DNA of 14,364 nt from Patescibacteria group bacterium. Its GTDB lineage: Bacteria; Patescibacteriota; Patescibacteriia; 2-12-FULL-60-25. The notes under the pieces are model-generated. The model did not search any database and had not been told where the DNA came from. It saw nothing but the letters and a program-made list of their open reading frames with translations. The DNA lies in the NCBI GenBank assembly GCA_023229665.1, contig JALNYW010000008.1, forward strand, positions 1-14,364, in the 5' to 3' direction. Made by a program: the position numbers and the translations under genes. Of this stretch, positions 5,983 through 12,735 are shown in pieces. Each line of letters begins with the position of its first letter. Within the stretch, counting starts at the first letter, position 1.

Positions 5983-8156
5983 TGCCGCTTCTCCACCCGG
6001 AGGAATTTCCCGGGACGGCGCTCGTCGGGGATGTAGTGATTCCCGTCTGCAGCACGCTTCGCATTCGGAATGCCTCCGGGACCGTCAATGTCCAGATTGT
6101 TCGCGTTCGCCTCAATGACCGGAGCCAACGATGTCCCGAGCGCCTCGCTCACGATCTGCCGGATCAACGCCTCAAGTCCCTGCGGATTCGCGGGCAAGAA
6201 GTCCTTCAACGAGGCGAGCCGCTCGGTTTGGGCTTTGAAGACATCCGTCTGGCGCAACTGCGCCCGCCCGGCAAGCTGAATCTCCGCCTTGCCTTGCTTC
6301 TGCAGCGACTCCGCCAACGCTTTCTGCAATGACGCCACGACCTGCTGCAGCTGCTGTTCGTTCGGACTCGGGCCGCTGCCCAGGGCCTGGGGCGGGACCA
6401 TCCGACGCAGACGGACCGCCGCTTCCTGTGCTTTGTCAAACGACATCGAGCCCAACAGCAGGTCCCCGACCACGGGAACGAGAGCCGGAGCCTGCGTCAG
6501 CAACAGCGTCAACGCTTCCGCGGTCTCTTCCGCCCGCGTCCCGAACGCCGGACCGATGCCCGGAGCAACATCATACATCCCCATCTGCGGGTTGAAAATC
6601 CGTGTCGCGACAAATCCGTCTTTCGACATCTGCGTCGCGTAGGCCTGCTGCGCCGCCGGGTCGATCTGCATTTCGAACGTCTGCCCGTCGTCTCCCATAA
6701 TCGAGATCACTCGGCGAGTATCATATATCCGGGGGACCAGATCAATTAGCTGCACTGTCGAGAACCGCAGTGCCTCTTCATAATTGTCCTGGAAATGGAA
6801 AGTCGCGGTGTCGGACTGGTTCTGCCGAAGGGCAATCGCCTTGCCCGTCCGCTCATTTCCCATCATCCCCATTTGATTTTGCCACTGCCCGCTCACCATC
6901 ATCACCTGATTGAACGCGGTCTGCATTCCGACTTCATACGCCGGAGACGCGGTCGGCGGTTGAGTCCGCTGCGGAGCGGGGATTTCATTTCCCTCGTCGT
7001 CCCGGTTGTTCCAGATCAAGACGGAATGATTCACCGCGTTAGCAGTGTTCCACATGCTTTCGTATTCCTCGATCGCCTTTGCAGGGGCAATCCACGGGGT
7101 TTTGCCCTGCAGCGCGACAAACTCGACTTGGGCACTGGCGTTGTAATTCAGCATCCGCTGCGGGTCTTTCATCGCCCGCGTGTGACCCTTCCGATCGAGA
7201 ATTCCGTCGATGACTACTTCTTCCCCGATGCACCGAATCAGCGGAATGTACTTGCCCGGCCAGGTGGTCGAGTCGACAATTTTGTCTCCGGCGATTAGAT
7301 GCCACTCGACTTGTTCGACCTTGATCGGACGAGATTTGGTCAGCGGATCGTCGGCGACCGACTGTTCAATCTCCGGAGTCATATATGACTGCCGCAGATT
7401 CTTCCGTTCCCCTTCATGCACAAACGAATAGAGCTTGTCCATCACGAAGGTCTTGCGGAAGTATTCCGCAATCCGGATCGAGTTATCCGAGACCCAGTCG
7501 GAATCGCTCCCTCCGACTCCCATTGGATTGTGCCCGACTAAGTCGGCAAATTCCGGATAGTTCTCTTTCCAGAGATCGCGCGGGATATTGTCAAAGACAA
7601 ACGCAAAGCGAGCATCGCTTCCATCTTTCTGAGCAATATCCGGGTCCATAAATACCGAGAGGGGGTCATTCACCGGACGCAGCAACACCTCCTGGTCGAA
7701 CGTATCGTCTGCGACATAATCGGTCACAATTCTCCACCAGCCGATTCCCATGTCAATCTGAAACCCGCGGGCGACTGTGTAAATCGGCTGGGCATTCGAT
7801 CGGTTCTCAATATGGCGAACTATATCCTGCATTGCCAGCGCGGACTCGATCGTCGCGCCACCGCCGGTCGGCAATACCTTGCCCTGCGATTTATTCTTCC
7901 TCGCTTCGTTCGAGATTTGCAGATTGTGCTGCTTGATGATGTTCATCGTCAGACACGGTCGCGAGTCCGTATCTCGATTCCGACGGACCGAATCCGGCCA
8001 CTGGAACCCGTTATCCGAGTCGCCGTTCGCGAAGCGATAGTCATCAATACCGCGCTGCCGACTCGAGGACTCCCACTCCGAACAGCGGTTGAACCGCTTA
8101 CGGGCTTCGCGGACAATCGGGTCTGCCCCGGGGATGTCAGTCATTTCATCAGTCAT
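5979..8156 (-). CDS. P22-like portal protein (725 aa)
   Basis: The dodecameric ring at the head vertex through which DNA is packaged and released. The length matches P22 portal (725). Recognisable parts are RSRQRGIDDYRFANGD-like text near residues 32-47, SRPCLTMNIIKQHNLQISNE (65-84), the segment around RGFQIDMGIGWWRIVTDYVA, SVFMDPDIAQKDGSDARFAF, and MGMMGNERTGKAIALRQNQS. The C-terminal third is Gln- and Ala-rich and helical (QQLQQVVASLQKALAESLQK), like the barrel helix of P22 portal, followed by a tail ending in GKFLRVEKRQ. I chose ATG 8156 because it overlaps the terminase stop as ATGA; GTG 8165 and ATG 8144 are in the same frame. The ribosome site is weak, which fits translational coupling. 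Confidence 0.93.
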   Translation of the reverse strand: MTDEMTDIPGADPIVREARKRFNRCSEWESSSRQRGIDDYRFANGDSDNGFQWPDSVRRNRDTDSRPCLTMNIIKQHNLQISNEARKNKSQGKVLPTGGGATIESALAMQDIVRHIENRSNAQPIYTVARGFQIDMGIGWWRIVTDYVADDTFDQEVLLRPVNDPLSVFMDPDIAQKDGSDARFAFVFDNIPRDLWKENYPEFADLVGHNPMGVGGSDSDWVSDNSIRIAEYFRKTFVMDKLYSFVHEGERKNLRQSYMTPEIEQSVADDPLTKSRPIKVEQVEWHLIAGDKIVDSTTWPGKYIPLIRCIGEEVVIDGILDRKGHTRAMKDPQRMLNYNASAQVEFVALQGKTPWIAPAKAIEEYESMWNTANAVNHSVLIWNNRDDEGNEIPAPQRTQPPTASPAYEVGMQTAFNQVMMVSGQWQNQMGMMGNERTGKAIALRQNQSDTATFHFQDNYEEALRFSTVQLIDLVPRIYDTRRVISIMGDDGQTFEMQIDPAAQQAYATQMSKDGFVATRIFNPQMGMYDVAPGIGPAFGTRAEETAEALTLLLTQAPALVPVVGDLLLGSMSFDKAQEAAVRLRRMVPPQALGSGPSPNEQQLQQVVASLQKALAESLQKQGKAEIQLAGRAQLRQTDVFKAQTERLASLKDFLPANPQGLEALIRQIVSEALGTSLAPVIEANANNLDIDGPGGIPNAKRAADGNHYIPDERRPGKFLRVEKRQ

Positions 8157-9475
8157 CCAAGCCACCCAAGATTTCCGCCGCGGCCATTACGCCCGGACCC
8201 GTTATTTTCTTTTGCCGCTCGGGCTTGTTCTTTCGCCGCGATCAGCCGATCGAGGACGCCTCGTTTGTCAACGCTTCGGTGATGCGATGCGAGAGCCATA
8301 TAGCGAAACGCGTCAGCCCCATCCGAAAACTGGTCATGAATCGGCTCGTTCGAGAACGCCCCATCAACAATCCGATATCGATAATGGCGAAGCGCGTTCA
8401 GCCCGTCAGCGCATTTTTCCTGATCGAAGTAGCAGTTCGGGAAAAAGATTCTCGCCGCGTTGATACCGTCCAAGAGTGACTGCTTCGGCACAACAACCGG
8501 GGACATACCCGATTCCCGCAGCTGCTCCTCGATCGTGAGTTTGGTCCCCAGTCGCCTTGCCCGGGCATCGTGCGGGAGAAACGCATGACCGTAGATGTAC
8601 GACCGGTTTTGCAGATACTTTATGAAATGGCCAATATCCTCGCCAGACGCTTCGTAGTACGCCAAGATTCTCCACTGCATCGCCACCCGCTGGGCAAACC
8701 AGATTGCGGTGTTGTCCGCGCGGCCTAAGTCCCAGTAGGTGTTCACCGGGACCGTTCTGTCGTATGGAACCGCGATGATCCGGTTTTCTTCCTGCGCCCG
8801 TCGCATCTCCTTTGCATAGACGACGCCCTCGAGCATCTGGATCGTGTGACCTTCCCAGACGTTTAGGTAGTAGTCCGGATCGCGGCGCTTGTCCGCTTCC
8901 ATCTCGGAGAGCAGTTCCGGCGGGAAAAACGGATTGTCCCGCCAAGTCATCTTGATGACGAATTTTCTCTCGGAATCCGTCGAGTCGACGACAAATCTCT
9001 GATAGGTGTAGTCCGTCTCGAGTTCTGGATTGAACGTCATCCAGATCTCACTCCCGTCCTTTCGAATAGTCGGGATCAAGATGCCCCAGCTCGCCCGAGA
9101 CACCTTAACCGCTTCTTCCACCCAACAGTAATCAATACCCTCATACGACTTGATTCGGGTCGTGTTGTTCTTGATTCCTTCAAACGCAAAACTCGTGCCG
9201 TTCCGGCCGACAATCCGCGATGCTTGGATTTCGTAGAAATCTCCCAGCCCGAGGTTGTTGATCTGGTCCGCCAGCAGTTTGTGGACAGAGTCGGTGATGG
9301 AGTTTTGAAACTCGCGGGCGCACAATACCCGGATCGGCCGTTCGGCTCCAATCAACAAAAGCGCCCGGGCGACACCCCAACTCCGCCCGGCACCACGTCC
9401 CCCATACAGAATCTTAAATCTCTTCGGCTGGAAGAGACATTGGAGTTTCTGCGGGAATTCGGCTTCGGTCGCCAT
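8153..9475 (-). CDS. terL: Terminase large subunit (TerL), packaging motor and nuclease
   Basis: Pumps DNA into the head and cuts the concatemer. ATPase: Walker A is GGRGAGRSW (residues 25-33), with Arg31 at the place of the usual Lys; Walker B is IDYCWVEEA (114-122) and the coupling motif is MTFNP (146-150). Nuclease: acidic residues are D249 (TYWDLG), D303 (PHDA) and D388 (SDGADAFRY). At 440 residues it has normal length. The tail is basic and Gly-rich (NNGSGRNGRGGNLGWLG). ATG 9475 is the natural start, though no clear ribosome site precedes it. A 110-base intergenic region with a terminator-like hairpin and a palindrome separates it from the fibre gene, so it probably opens the head transcription unit. 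No small terminase gene is recognisable just upstream. Confidence 0.95.
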   Translation of the reverse strand: MATEAEFPQKLQCLFQPKRFKILYGGRGAGRSWGVARALLLIGAERPIRVLCAREFQNSITDSVHKLLADQINNLGLGDFYEIQASRIVGRNGTSFAFEGIKNNTTRIKSYEGIDYCWVEEAVKVSRASWGILIPTIRKDGSEIWMTFNPELETDYTYQRFVVDSTDSERKFVIKMTWRDNPFFPPELLSEMEADKRRDPDYYLNVWEGHTIQMLEGVVYAKEMRRAQEENRIIAVPYDRTVPVNTYWDLGRADNTAIWFAQRVAMQWRILAYYEASGEDIGHFIKYLQNRSYIYGHAFLPHDARARRLGTKLTIEEQLRESGMSPVVVPKQSLLDGINAARIFFPNCYFDQEKCADGLNALRHYRYRIVDGAFSNEPIHDQFSDGADAFRYMALASHHRSVDKRGVLDRLIAAKEQARAAKENNGSGRNGRGGNLGWLG

Positions 9476-9500
9476 GATACGGGTCAGACTCGGGAATGGG

Positions 9501-9515
9501 GTTTGTTAAACAAAC
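9501..9515. promoter_or_regulatory. Operator-like palindrome between fibre and terminase genes
   Basis: GTTTGTT-A-AACAAAC is a 15-base perfect dyad with seven-base arms around a single central base, about 25 bases upstream of the terminase start and in AT-rich DNA that stands out locally. A second, smaller dyad (TCGTC-CC-GACGA, 9532-9543) lies just upstream in the transcription direction. No convincing -35/-10 boxes are seen, so binding of a repressor or activator is inferred only from symmetry and position. Confidence 0.4.
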
Positions 9516-9546
9516 GGTGGGACAAGGGGGATCGTCCCGACGACTT

Positions 9547-9575
9547 ACAAAGACAGGCGACCTGCGCCGCCTGTC
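9547..9575 (-). terminator. Terminator-like hairpin after the fibre gene
   Basis: On the minus strand GACAGGCG and CGCCTGTC (9575-9552) form a perfect eight-base-pair GC-rich stem around an 8-base loop, followed by TTTGT. It starts ten bases after the fibre stop and lies about 70 bases before terL. The U-tract is short, so termination may be partial. Confidence 0.6.
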
Positions 9576-9585
9576 CGCTAAATCG

Positions 9586-10860
9586 TCAGAGTTCGGCGCT
9601 CGCCTGGATCACGCCGGAGCCATTGTTCGAGTACAGGAACGAGGTTGTTCCGGCGGCGCCGAAGGCTGCCGAACTGGTACATCCCATGAGTACCGAGTTG
9701 GTATTGACCGCAGTCGATGCAACAGCACTCGCCGTCGCCAGTGCCGTACACGCCGAGACCGCAGTCATCGCGGTAGTCGTATTCGCCGCAAAGCCCGCCG
9801 TGTAAGTCATCGTCGGGATGATTCTCATGGTCTGCGGGAATGGCAACCAGCAGAGCGCAAGGGACGTGGTCGAGTTGGCACAGGTTGCCACCGGCGTAAT
9901 GGCGGCACTTTCCGTGACCCGGAAGTAATACGCCTGTTGCAGCGTAGTCTCCACCGGAGTCAAACGGTGTTCGAAATCCAGCATCGAATACGCCGTATCG
10001 GTCCCCGAGGTCCGAGCAGAGGCCCCCGGATTCGCAGCAAGCTGCGCCCCGGTGAACTCAAACCAGTCATCTGCCCCGGCAGTACCAACCGGAGTGTAGC
10101 AGATTTTCACCCCGACCTGAGCCGCAGTCGCCGGAATGGTCGCGGTCACGGAGTACTGGGTCCAGGTCGTGCTAATTGTGACAGACGTCGCCGTTGCCGC
10201 AGCATAGCCAGTCCACGCCCCAGTCGAGAAGTTCGCGGCGCTGCCATTCGCCCCTGTACCAGTCGCCACCGTCGCGGTCACATTGTCAAGCGCGGACGAG
10301 AAATTCGCCCCACTCTTAGCCCAGAACGAAAACTCGACCAGTTCCCCGGCATAGTTGTATGAGTTCGCACTGGACAGTACCTGGCCCACACAGACCGGAA
10401 GTACCCCGGTTTCCGACGCCGTCCGCTGCACCCGGGCACTACCCCCGAAGCCAGTCGGCTGACTCGCCGTTTCCTGGATAATGGTGAACGCCGTGCCCGT
10501 TCCCGAGAGCCCCCACCAGCGATCTGGGCCATACAGCAGCGCCGTCGTGATCGACGCCGAGGTTGTTCCGCGCTGCCATAGATTCTGCCCGAAATCCCCG
10601 CCGATGAGTCCATTTCGCCAGGAATCCAGATTCCCGCCGATAAAGCCCGCCAGCTGATCCGTCGTCACGGCTTCTGTCGCCGGGTTCAGCCCCGACGTCA
10701 GATTCGTGTCCATCGGGATGGTCTCGTCCCCGGTCAGCGGAAGCGTGAGCGGAACACTTCCCGCCACGGGAAGACCATTCGTGTAGAGACCCGCGGCGAG
10801 TGCCGGGATCGTCAAGGCTGCCGCGACCAGGGCGGCGAGACCCATTTTCTTCCAGTTCAT
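9586..10860 (-). CDS. Tail-fibre / receptor-binding-like structural protein with an N-terminal signal peptide (424 aa)
   Basis: The first 22 residues look like a Sec signal peptide: a basic start (MNWKK), a hydrophobic core (GLAALVAAALTIPA) and an ALA cleavage site before residue 23. Then come GLYTNGLPVAG, PLTGDETIPMDTNLTSGLNP and a spacer. From residue 89 the text is of a phage appendage jelly-roll, carbohydrate-binding-like domain: DFGQNLWQRGTT, YGPDRWWGLSG, YAGELVEFSFWAKSGANFSS, WTQYSVTATIPATAAQVGV and DWFEFTGAQL. The C-terminal part (YYFRVTES, then PFPQTMRIIPTMTYTAGF and a final SAEL) resembles the distal end of many tail fibres. ATG 10860 has GGAG seven bases upstream. It is probably a virion adhesion protein, but the signal peptide raises secretion or a periplasmic step. 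Its partner on the virion cannot be told. Confidence 0.75.
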   Translation of the reverse strand: MNWKKMGLAALVAAALTIPALAAGLYTNGLPVAGSVPLTLPLTGDETIPMDTNLTSGLNPATEAVTTDQLAGFIGGNLDSWRNGLIGGDFGQNLWQRGTTSASITTALLYGPDRWWGLSGTGTAFTIIQETASQPTGFGGSARVQRTASETGVLPVCVGQVLSSANSYNYAGELVEFSFWAKSGANFSSALDNVTATVATGTGANGSAANFSTGAWTGYAAATATSVTISTTWTQYSVTATIPATAAQVGVKICYTPVGTAGADDWFEFTGAQLAANPGASARTSGTDTAYSMLDFEHRLTPVETTLQQAYYFRVTESAAITPVATCANSTTSLALCWLPFPQTMRIIPTMTYTAGFAANTTTAMTAVSACTALATASAVASTAVNTNSVLMGCTSSAAFGAAGTTSFLYSNNGSGVIQASAEL

Positions 10861-10895
10861 TTCATTTCTCCATGATCTGCGGCATCGCCGCCACG

Positions 10896-10914
10896 TTCCG
10901 TGCGGAGCACGGAA
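10896..10914 (-). other. Perfect hairpin directly after the stop of the 85-aa gene
   Basis: TTCCGTGC-TCC-GCACGGAA on the minus strand has eight base pairs and a three-base loop, and begins on the base after the TGA stop. No U-tract follows. It may protect or process the mRNA, or attenuate transcription into the fibre gene, which starts about 35 bases further on. Confidence 0.55.
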
Positions 10915-11172
10915 TCACACGCCATTCCCGAGATACTTCTTCGTATCCGAGAGCGATTCATTTCCCACGCCGGCTCGACTTCCAGCATAGTCGTCTTCAT
11001 CCTTCGGGGCGCCCGCCGAGTATTTTTCCGAGCACTTATAATCCCCGGTCTTCTGATTGAACGACGAGTGCGTCGTGATGTACCCGTTGTCAATCTGACG
11101 GACCCGAGTAGTCTTCTCCACATCGGCGAATGGTTCGGCCCGGAGCGCCTTCGTATCGTTGAGCCTGGGCAT
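10915..11172 (-). CDS. Small hypothetical protein, possible virion component (85 aa)
   Basis: I take ATG 11172 as the start because GGGGA lies nine bases upstream and the gene then follows the previous stop by four bases; the open frame continues to 11325 but that part has an Arg-rich, shadow-like composition. The product is hydrophilic: MPRLNDTKALRAEPFADVEK, then VRQIDNGYITTHSSFN, DYKCSEKYSAGAPKDEDDY and a Gly/Ser-rich tail ending in KKYLGNGV. The phrase IDNGYITTHSSFN followed by SEKYSAG is of a kind seen in small phage proteins near tail genes. No function can be assigned. Confidence 0.7.
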   Translation of the reverse strand: MPRLNDTKALRAEPFADVEKTTRVRQIDNGYITTHSSFNQKTGDYKCSEKYSAGAPKDEDDYAGSRAGVGNESLSDTKKYLGNGV

Positions 11173-11176
11173 GGCG

Positions 11177-11359
11177 CTATTTCCCCGACGGGCGGAGCCC
11201 GTGCAGCGGCATGTGCGCCCGGTCGCCGCTCGCACGGTCCAAGTCCGTCCGCAGGGCGTCTGCCCCGCCCGTGGTCTTCCCCACGATGCTGCCGCCACCG
11301 GAGCCCGCGGGCGCCTGACGGACATTCATCTGCGGGTTCGAGTCAGGAAGTTTGGTCAT
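11177..11359 (-). CDS. Small hypothetical protein with a structured ribosome binding site (60 aa)
   Basis: The product (MTKLPDSNPQMNVRQAPAGS, then GGADALRTDLDRASGDRAHM and a basic end) is polar, Gly-rich and probably partly disordered; I do not recognise it. It fills the space between two better supported genes with 28 and 4 bases to spare. Only a weak purine tract lies next to the ATG, but AAGGAG occurs on the far side of a perfect hairpin (see 11357-11390). Confidence is moderate because the protein is short and of low complexity. Confidence 0.6.
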   Translation of the reverse strand: MTKLPDSNPQMNVRQAPAGSGGGSIVGKTTGGADALRTDLDRASGDRAHMPLHGLRPSGK

Positions 11360-11390
11360 TTCATTTCCGGGACGTCGTCCCGCTCCTTCA
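11357..11390 (-). promoter_or_regulatory. Ribosome binding site separated from its ATG by a hairpin
   Basis: Minus-strand order: TGA stop of the nuclease-like gene, AGGAG, a perfect hairpin CGGGAC-GAC-GTCCCG (11382-11368), GAAATGAA, ATG of the 60-residue gene. In linear form the AGGAG lies 23 bases from the ATG, too far. With the hairpin folded, eight bases remain, a normal distance. Phage T4 gene 38 is the known example of a hairpin that brings a distant Shine-Dalgarno site near its start codon. Confidence 0.5.
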
Positions 11391-11894
11391 TGCAGCAGCC
11401 ACAGCGGCTACGCTTCTCATTTCATAGTCCAGTCGCCCGGAACCAATCCAGTGCAACGCGACGGGACGACGAGTCCGGGCGATGGCAATTGCCTCATCGA
11501 GTGTCCTAGCGACTCGTACCGGCATTTCCGGAATTAGGTGCTTGCAGACCACAATCCCCAGCACCGGAAATTTCCCAATCTTCTCCAGAATCGGCCGGTA
11601 CAACAGCTCGATTTGTGAATGCCCGGTCAAGGTCCACGTGTGCTTGGCTTCCAGCACGACCAGTGAGTCGCCAGCCCGCAACAACAGATCCGTCTGACAC
11701 CAGCCTCGTCCATTCCGGTCGAGAAATTCAAACCATTGCCCACGCCTAGCGGCGGGCAACGCGGCGGCGAGATCGGCCTCGTATTTTACCCCCAGTCCTT
11801 TGGCCCCGCGCGGACGCCGCTTCTTCTCCCCAAACGGTCCGGCATCCCGCGCTGCTGCCCAAACCAGCTGCTCAATCTTTCTGTGCCTCTGCAT
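11388..11894 (-). CDS. PD-(D/E)XK nuclease-like protein (168 aa)
   Basis: The pattern E39 (VKYEADLAAALP), then D69 (WCQTDLLLRAGD), then E82-A-K84 (SLVVLEAKHTWT) and Q94 (GHSQIELLYRPIL) fits the PD-(D/E)XK fold: an acidic helix residue, Asp before a hairpin, ExK on the next strand, and a Gln-containing helix. Such proteins cut DNA or, in some phages, process or protect it. At 168 residues it is a single domain with no extra DNA-binding module except a basic N-terminus (KKRRPRGAKG). I chose ATG 11894, with AGAAGG seven bases upstream; TTG 11900 would add two residues. It overlaps the preceding membrane protein gene by 23 bases. It could be a DNA end-processing, recombination or host-DNA degrading enzyme; which one cannot be told here. 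Confidence 0.7.
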   Translation of the reverse strand: MQRHRKIEQLVWAAARDAGPFGEKKRRPRGAKGLGVKYEADLAAALPAARRGQWFEFLDRNGRGWCQTDLLLRAGDSLVVLEAKHTWTLTGHSQIELLYRPILEKIGKFPVLGIVVCKHLIPEMPVRVARTLDEAIAIARTRRPVALHWIGSGRLDYEMRSVAAVAAA

Positions 11895-12066
11895 CCTCAA
11901 CCTTCTGCACTGACCACGTTTCCCCGCCCAGCCGGATGGTCCACCTAGGCCCGTCGATCACCAAATATAGGAGCACAACTAGCACCGCTATGACAAGGGC
12001 GTTCCCGGTGAATATCCCAAACCGGTGGGCGGAATGCCGCCACACATCACGAGTTTCACTTTCCAT
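11872..12066 (-). CDS. Small single-span membrane protein (64 aa)
   Basis: One clear hydrophobic segment (NALVIAVLVVLLYLVIDG, about residues 22-39) follows a charged N-terminus with several His and Arg residues. A polar C-terminal part follows (WTIRLGGETWSVQKVEDAEA). The ATG at 12066 overlaps the end of the holin-like gene by 11 bases, and GAGGGGAG precedes it by about eight bases. Its position in the lysis cassette suggests a role in membrane disruption or its control (antiholin-like or accessory), but no family is recognised. Confidence 0.7.
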   Translation of the reverse strand: MESETRDVWRHSAHRFGIFTGNALVIAVLVVLLYLVIDGPRWTIRLGGETWSVQKVEDAEAQKD

Positions 12067-12400
12067 CCGTTTGGCTCCCCTCGGCTTTCAGCATCTTCCG
12101 GCGAAGCCTCCACACATCCAACAGCAGCCCACTCACCGAAATCCCTCCCACTCCAACGAGAAACCCGGAAAACCCGTTCACACTCTCCACCGGCATCCCG
12201 ACGGCTCCCAAGAACGGGGTCAACGCGGGCAACGCCAGAGGGGAGACAAAGGTTGCACAGATCGCGCCGACTGCAATCGCAATGACCCCGTCGGACCAAT
12301 GATCGCGTAGCGTCAACCAGCGGACAAGTCCGCCCAGCGCTCCCGCGATGACAAGTTGCGTCCGATCGGTGCCGAGCCCGAAGAAGTCCCAGTTGTTCAT
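12056..12400 (-). CDS. Multi-span membrane protein, holin-like (114 aa)
   Basis: Hydrophobic stretches lie at about residues 15-30 (QLVIAGALGGLVRWLT), 38-66 (GVIAIAVGAICATFVSPLAL and beyond) and 76-95 (GFSGFLVGVGGISVSGLLLD). A charged C-terminal tail follows (RLRRKMLKAEGSQTDGK). This topology and its position between lysis genes fit a phage holin, which would release the endolysin across the inner membrane. ATG 12400 overlaps the RlpA-like stop as ATGA; a TTG at 12418 would add six residues without a better ribosome site. A second holin candidate lies at 13092-13265, so which one is the lethal pore is open. Confidence 0.7.
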   Translation of the reverse strand: MNNWDFFGLGTDRTQLVIAGALGGLVRWLTLRDHWSDGVIAIAVGAICATFVSPLALPALTPFLGAVGMPVESVNGFSGFLVGVGGISVSGLLLDVWRLRRKMLKAEGSQTDGK

Positions 12401-12735
12401 TTGATTTTTTCCCAGCAAACGTGTGCAACGCCCTTTGGCAACAGCCCGATTTTCTTCGCCACTGCCCGGGACAGATCCATTGATCGTCCACGGACAAACG
12501 GCCCCCGATCGTTAACCCGAACTACGGTGCTTTTTCCATCATACGTCACGCGCAACTTTGTTCCAAACGGTAGAGTCCGATGAGCGACGGTCATCGACGT
12601 TCCGTCAAAGAACTCTCCGTTTGCCGTCCGACTTCCCGATTCGGCCCCGTACCAGCTGGCCAGACCACACGTCGCAGCAGCTGGAACAGTTCCGACAGAC
12701 AGAAAACAGACTATCAATATGGTTCGAAAAGTCAT
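12397..12735 (-). CDS. RlpA-like secreted double-psi beta-barrel protein, probable peptidoglycan lytic transglycosylase (112 aa)
   Basis: A signal peptide (hydrophobic core ILIVCFLSVGTVP, cleavage near AAA at 20-22) precedes a compact DPBB domain. The family text is clear: GLASWYGAE (24-32), SRTANGEFFDGTSMTVAHRT (35-54), LPFGTKLRV (55-63), VVRVNDRGPF (71-80) with Asp76, and SMDLSRAVAKKIGL (85-98). Bacterial RlpA cleaves naked glycan strands at the septum; this version has no SPOR domain and no lipobox (ATC instead of LxGC), so it should be free in the periplasm. Cys23 and Cys107 could pair. ATG 12735 overlaps the lipoprotein stop as ATGA, with a GGAGG ribosome site upstream, so I prefer it to 12771. 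In a lysis cassette it probably helps weaken the wall. Confidence 0.88.
   Translation of the reverse strand: MTFRTILIVCFLSVGTVPAAATCGLASWYGAESGSRTANGEFFDGTSMTVAHRTLPFGTKLRVTYDGKSTVVRVNDRGPFVRGRSMDLSRAVAKKIGLLPKGVAHVCWEKIK

Noticed and set aside
5983..6005. Possible CTCC/GGAG hairpin hiding the lysozyme ribosome site
   Set aside because: Only four base pairs, within the portal coding region, and the start is already coupled by ATGA; not enough to claim regulation.
6795..7298. Plus-strand ORF opposite the portal gene
   Set aside because: Antisense frame kept open by GC-rich codon use; portal motifs run through the whole segment on the minus strand.
9496..10362. Plus-strand ORF of 288 codons opposite the fibre gene
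   Set aside because: Arg-rich shadow of a GC-rich gene; the minus-strand frame has signal peptide, fibre motifs and a ribosome site.
10857..11123. Minus-strand Arg-rich ORF of 88 codons
   Set aside because: Out-of-frame reading over the 85-residue gene; the alternative frame has a ribosome site and better composition.
11173..11325. Long form of the 85-residue gene starting at 11325
   Set aside because: The extra 51 residues are an Arg/Gly-rich shadow of the 60-residue gene; ATG 11172 has its own ribosome site.
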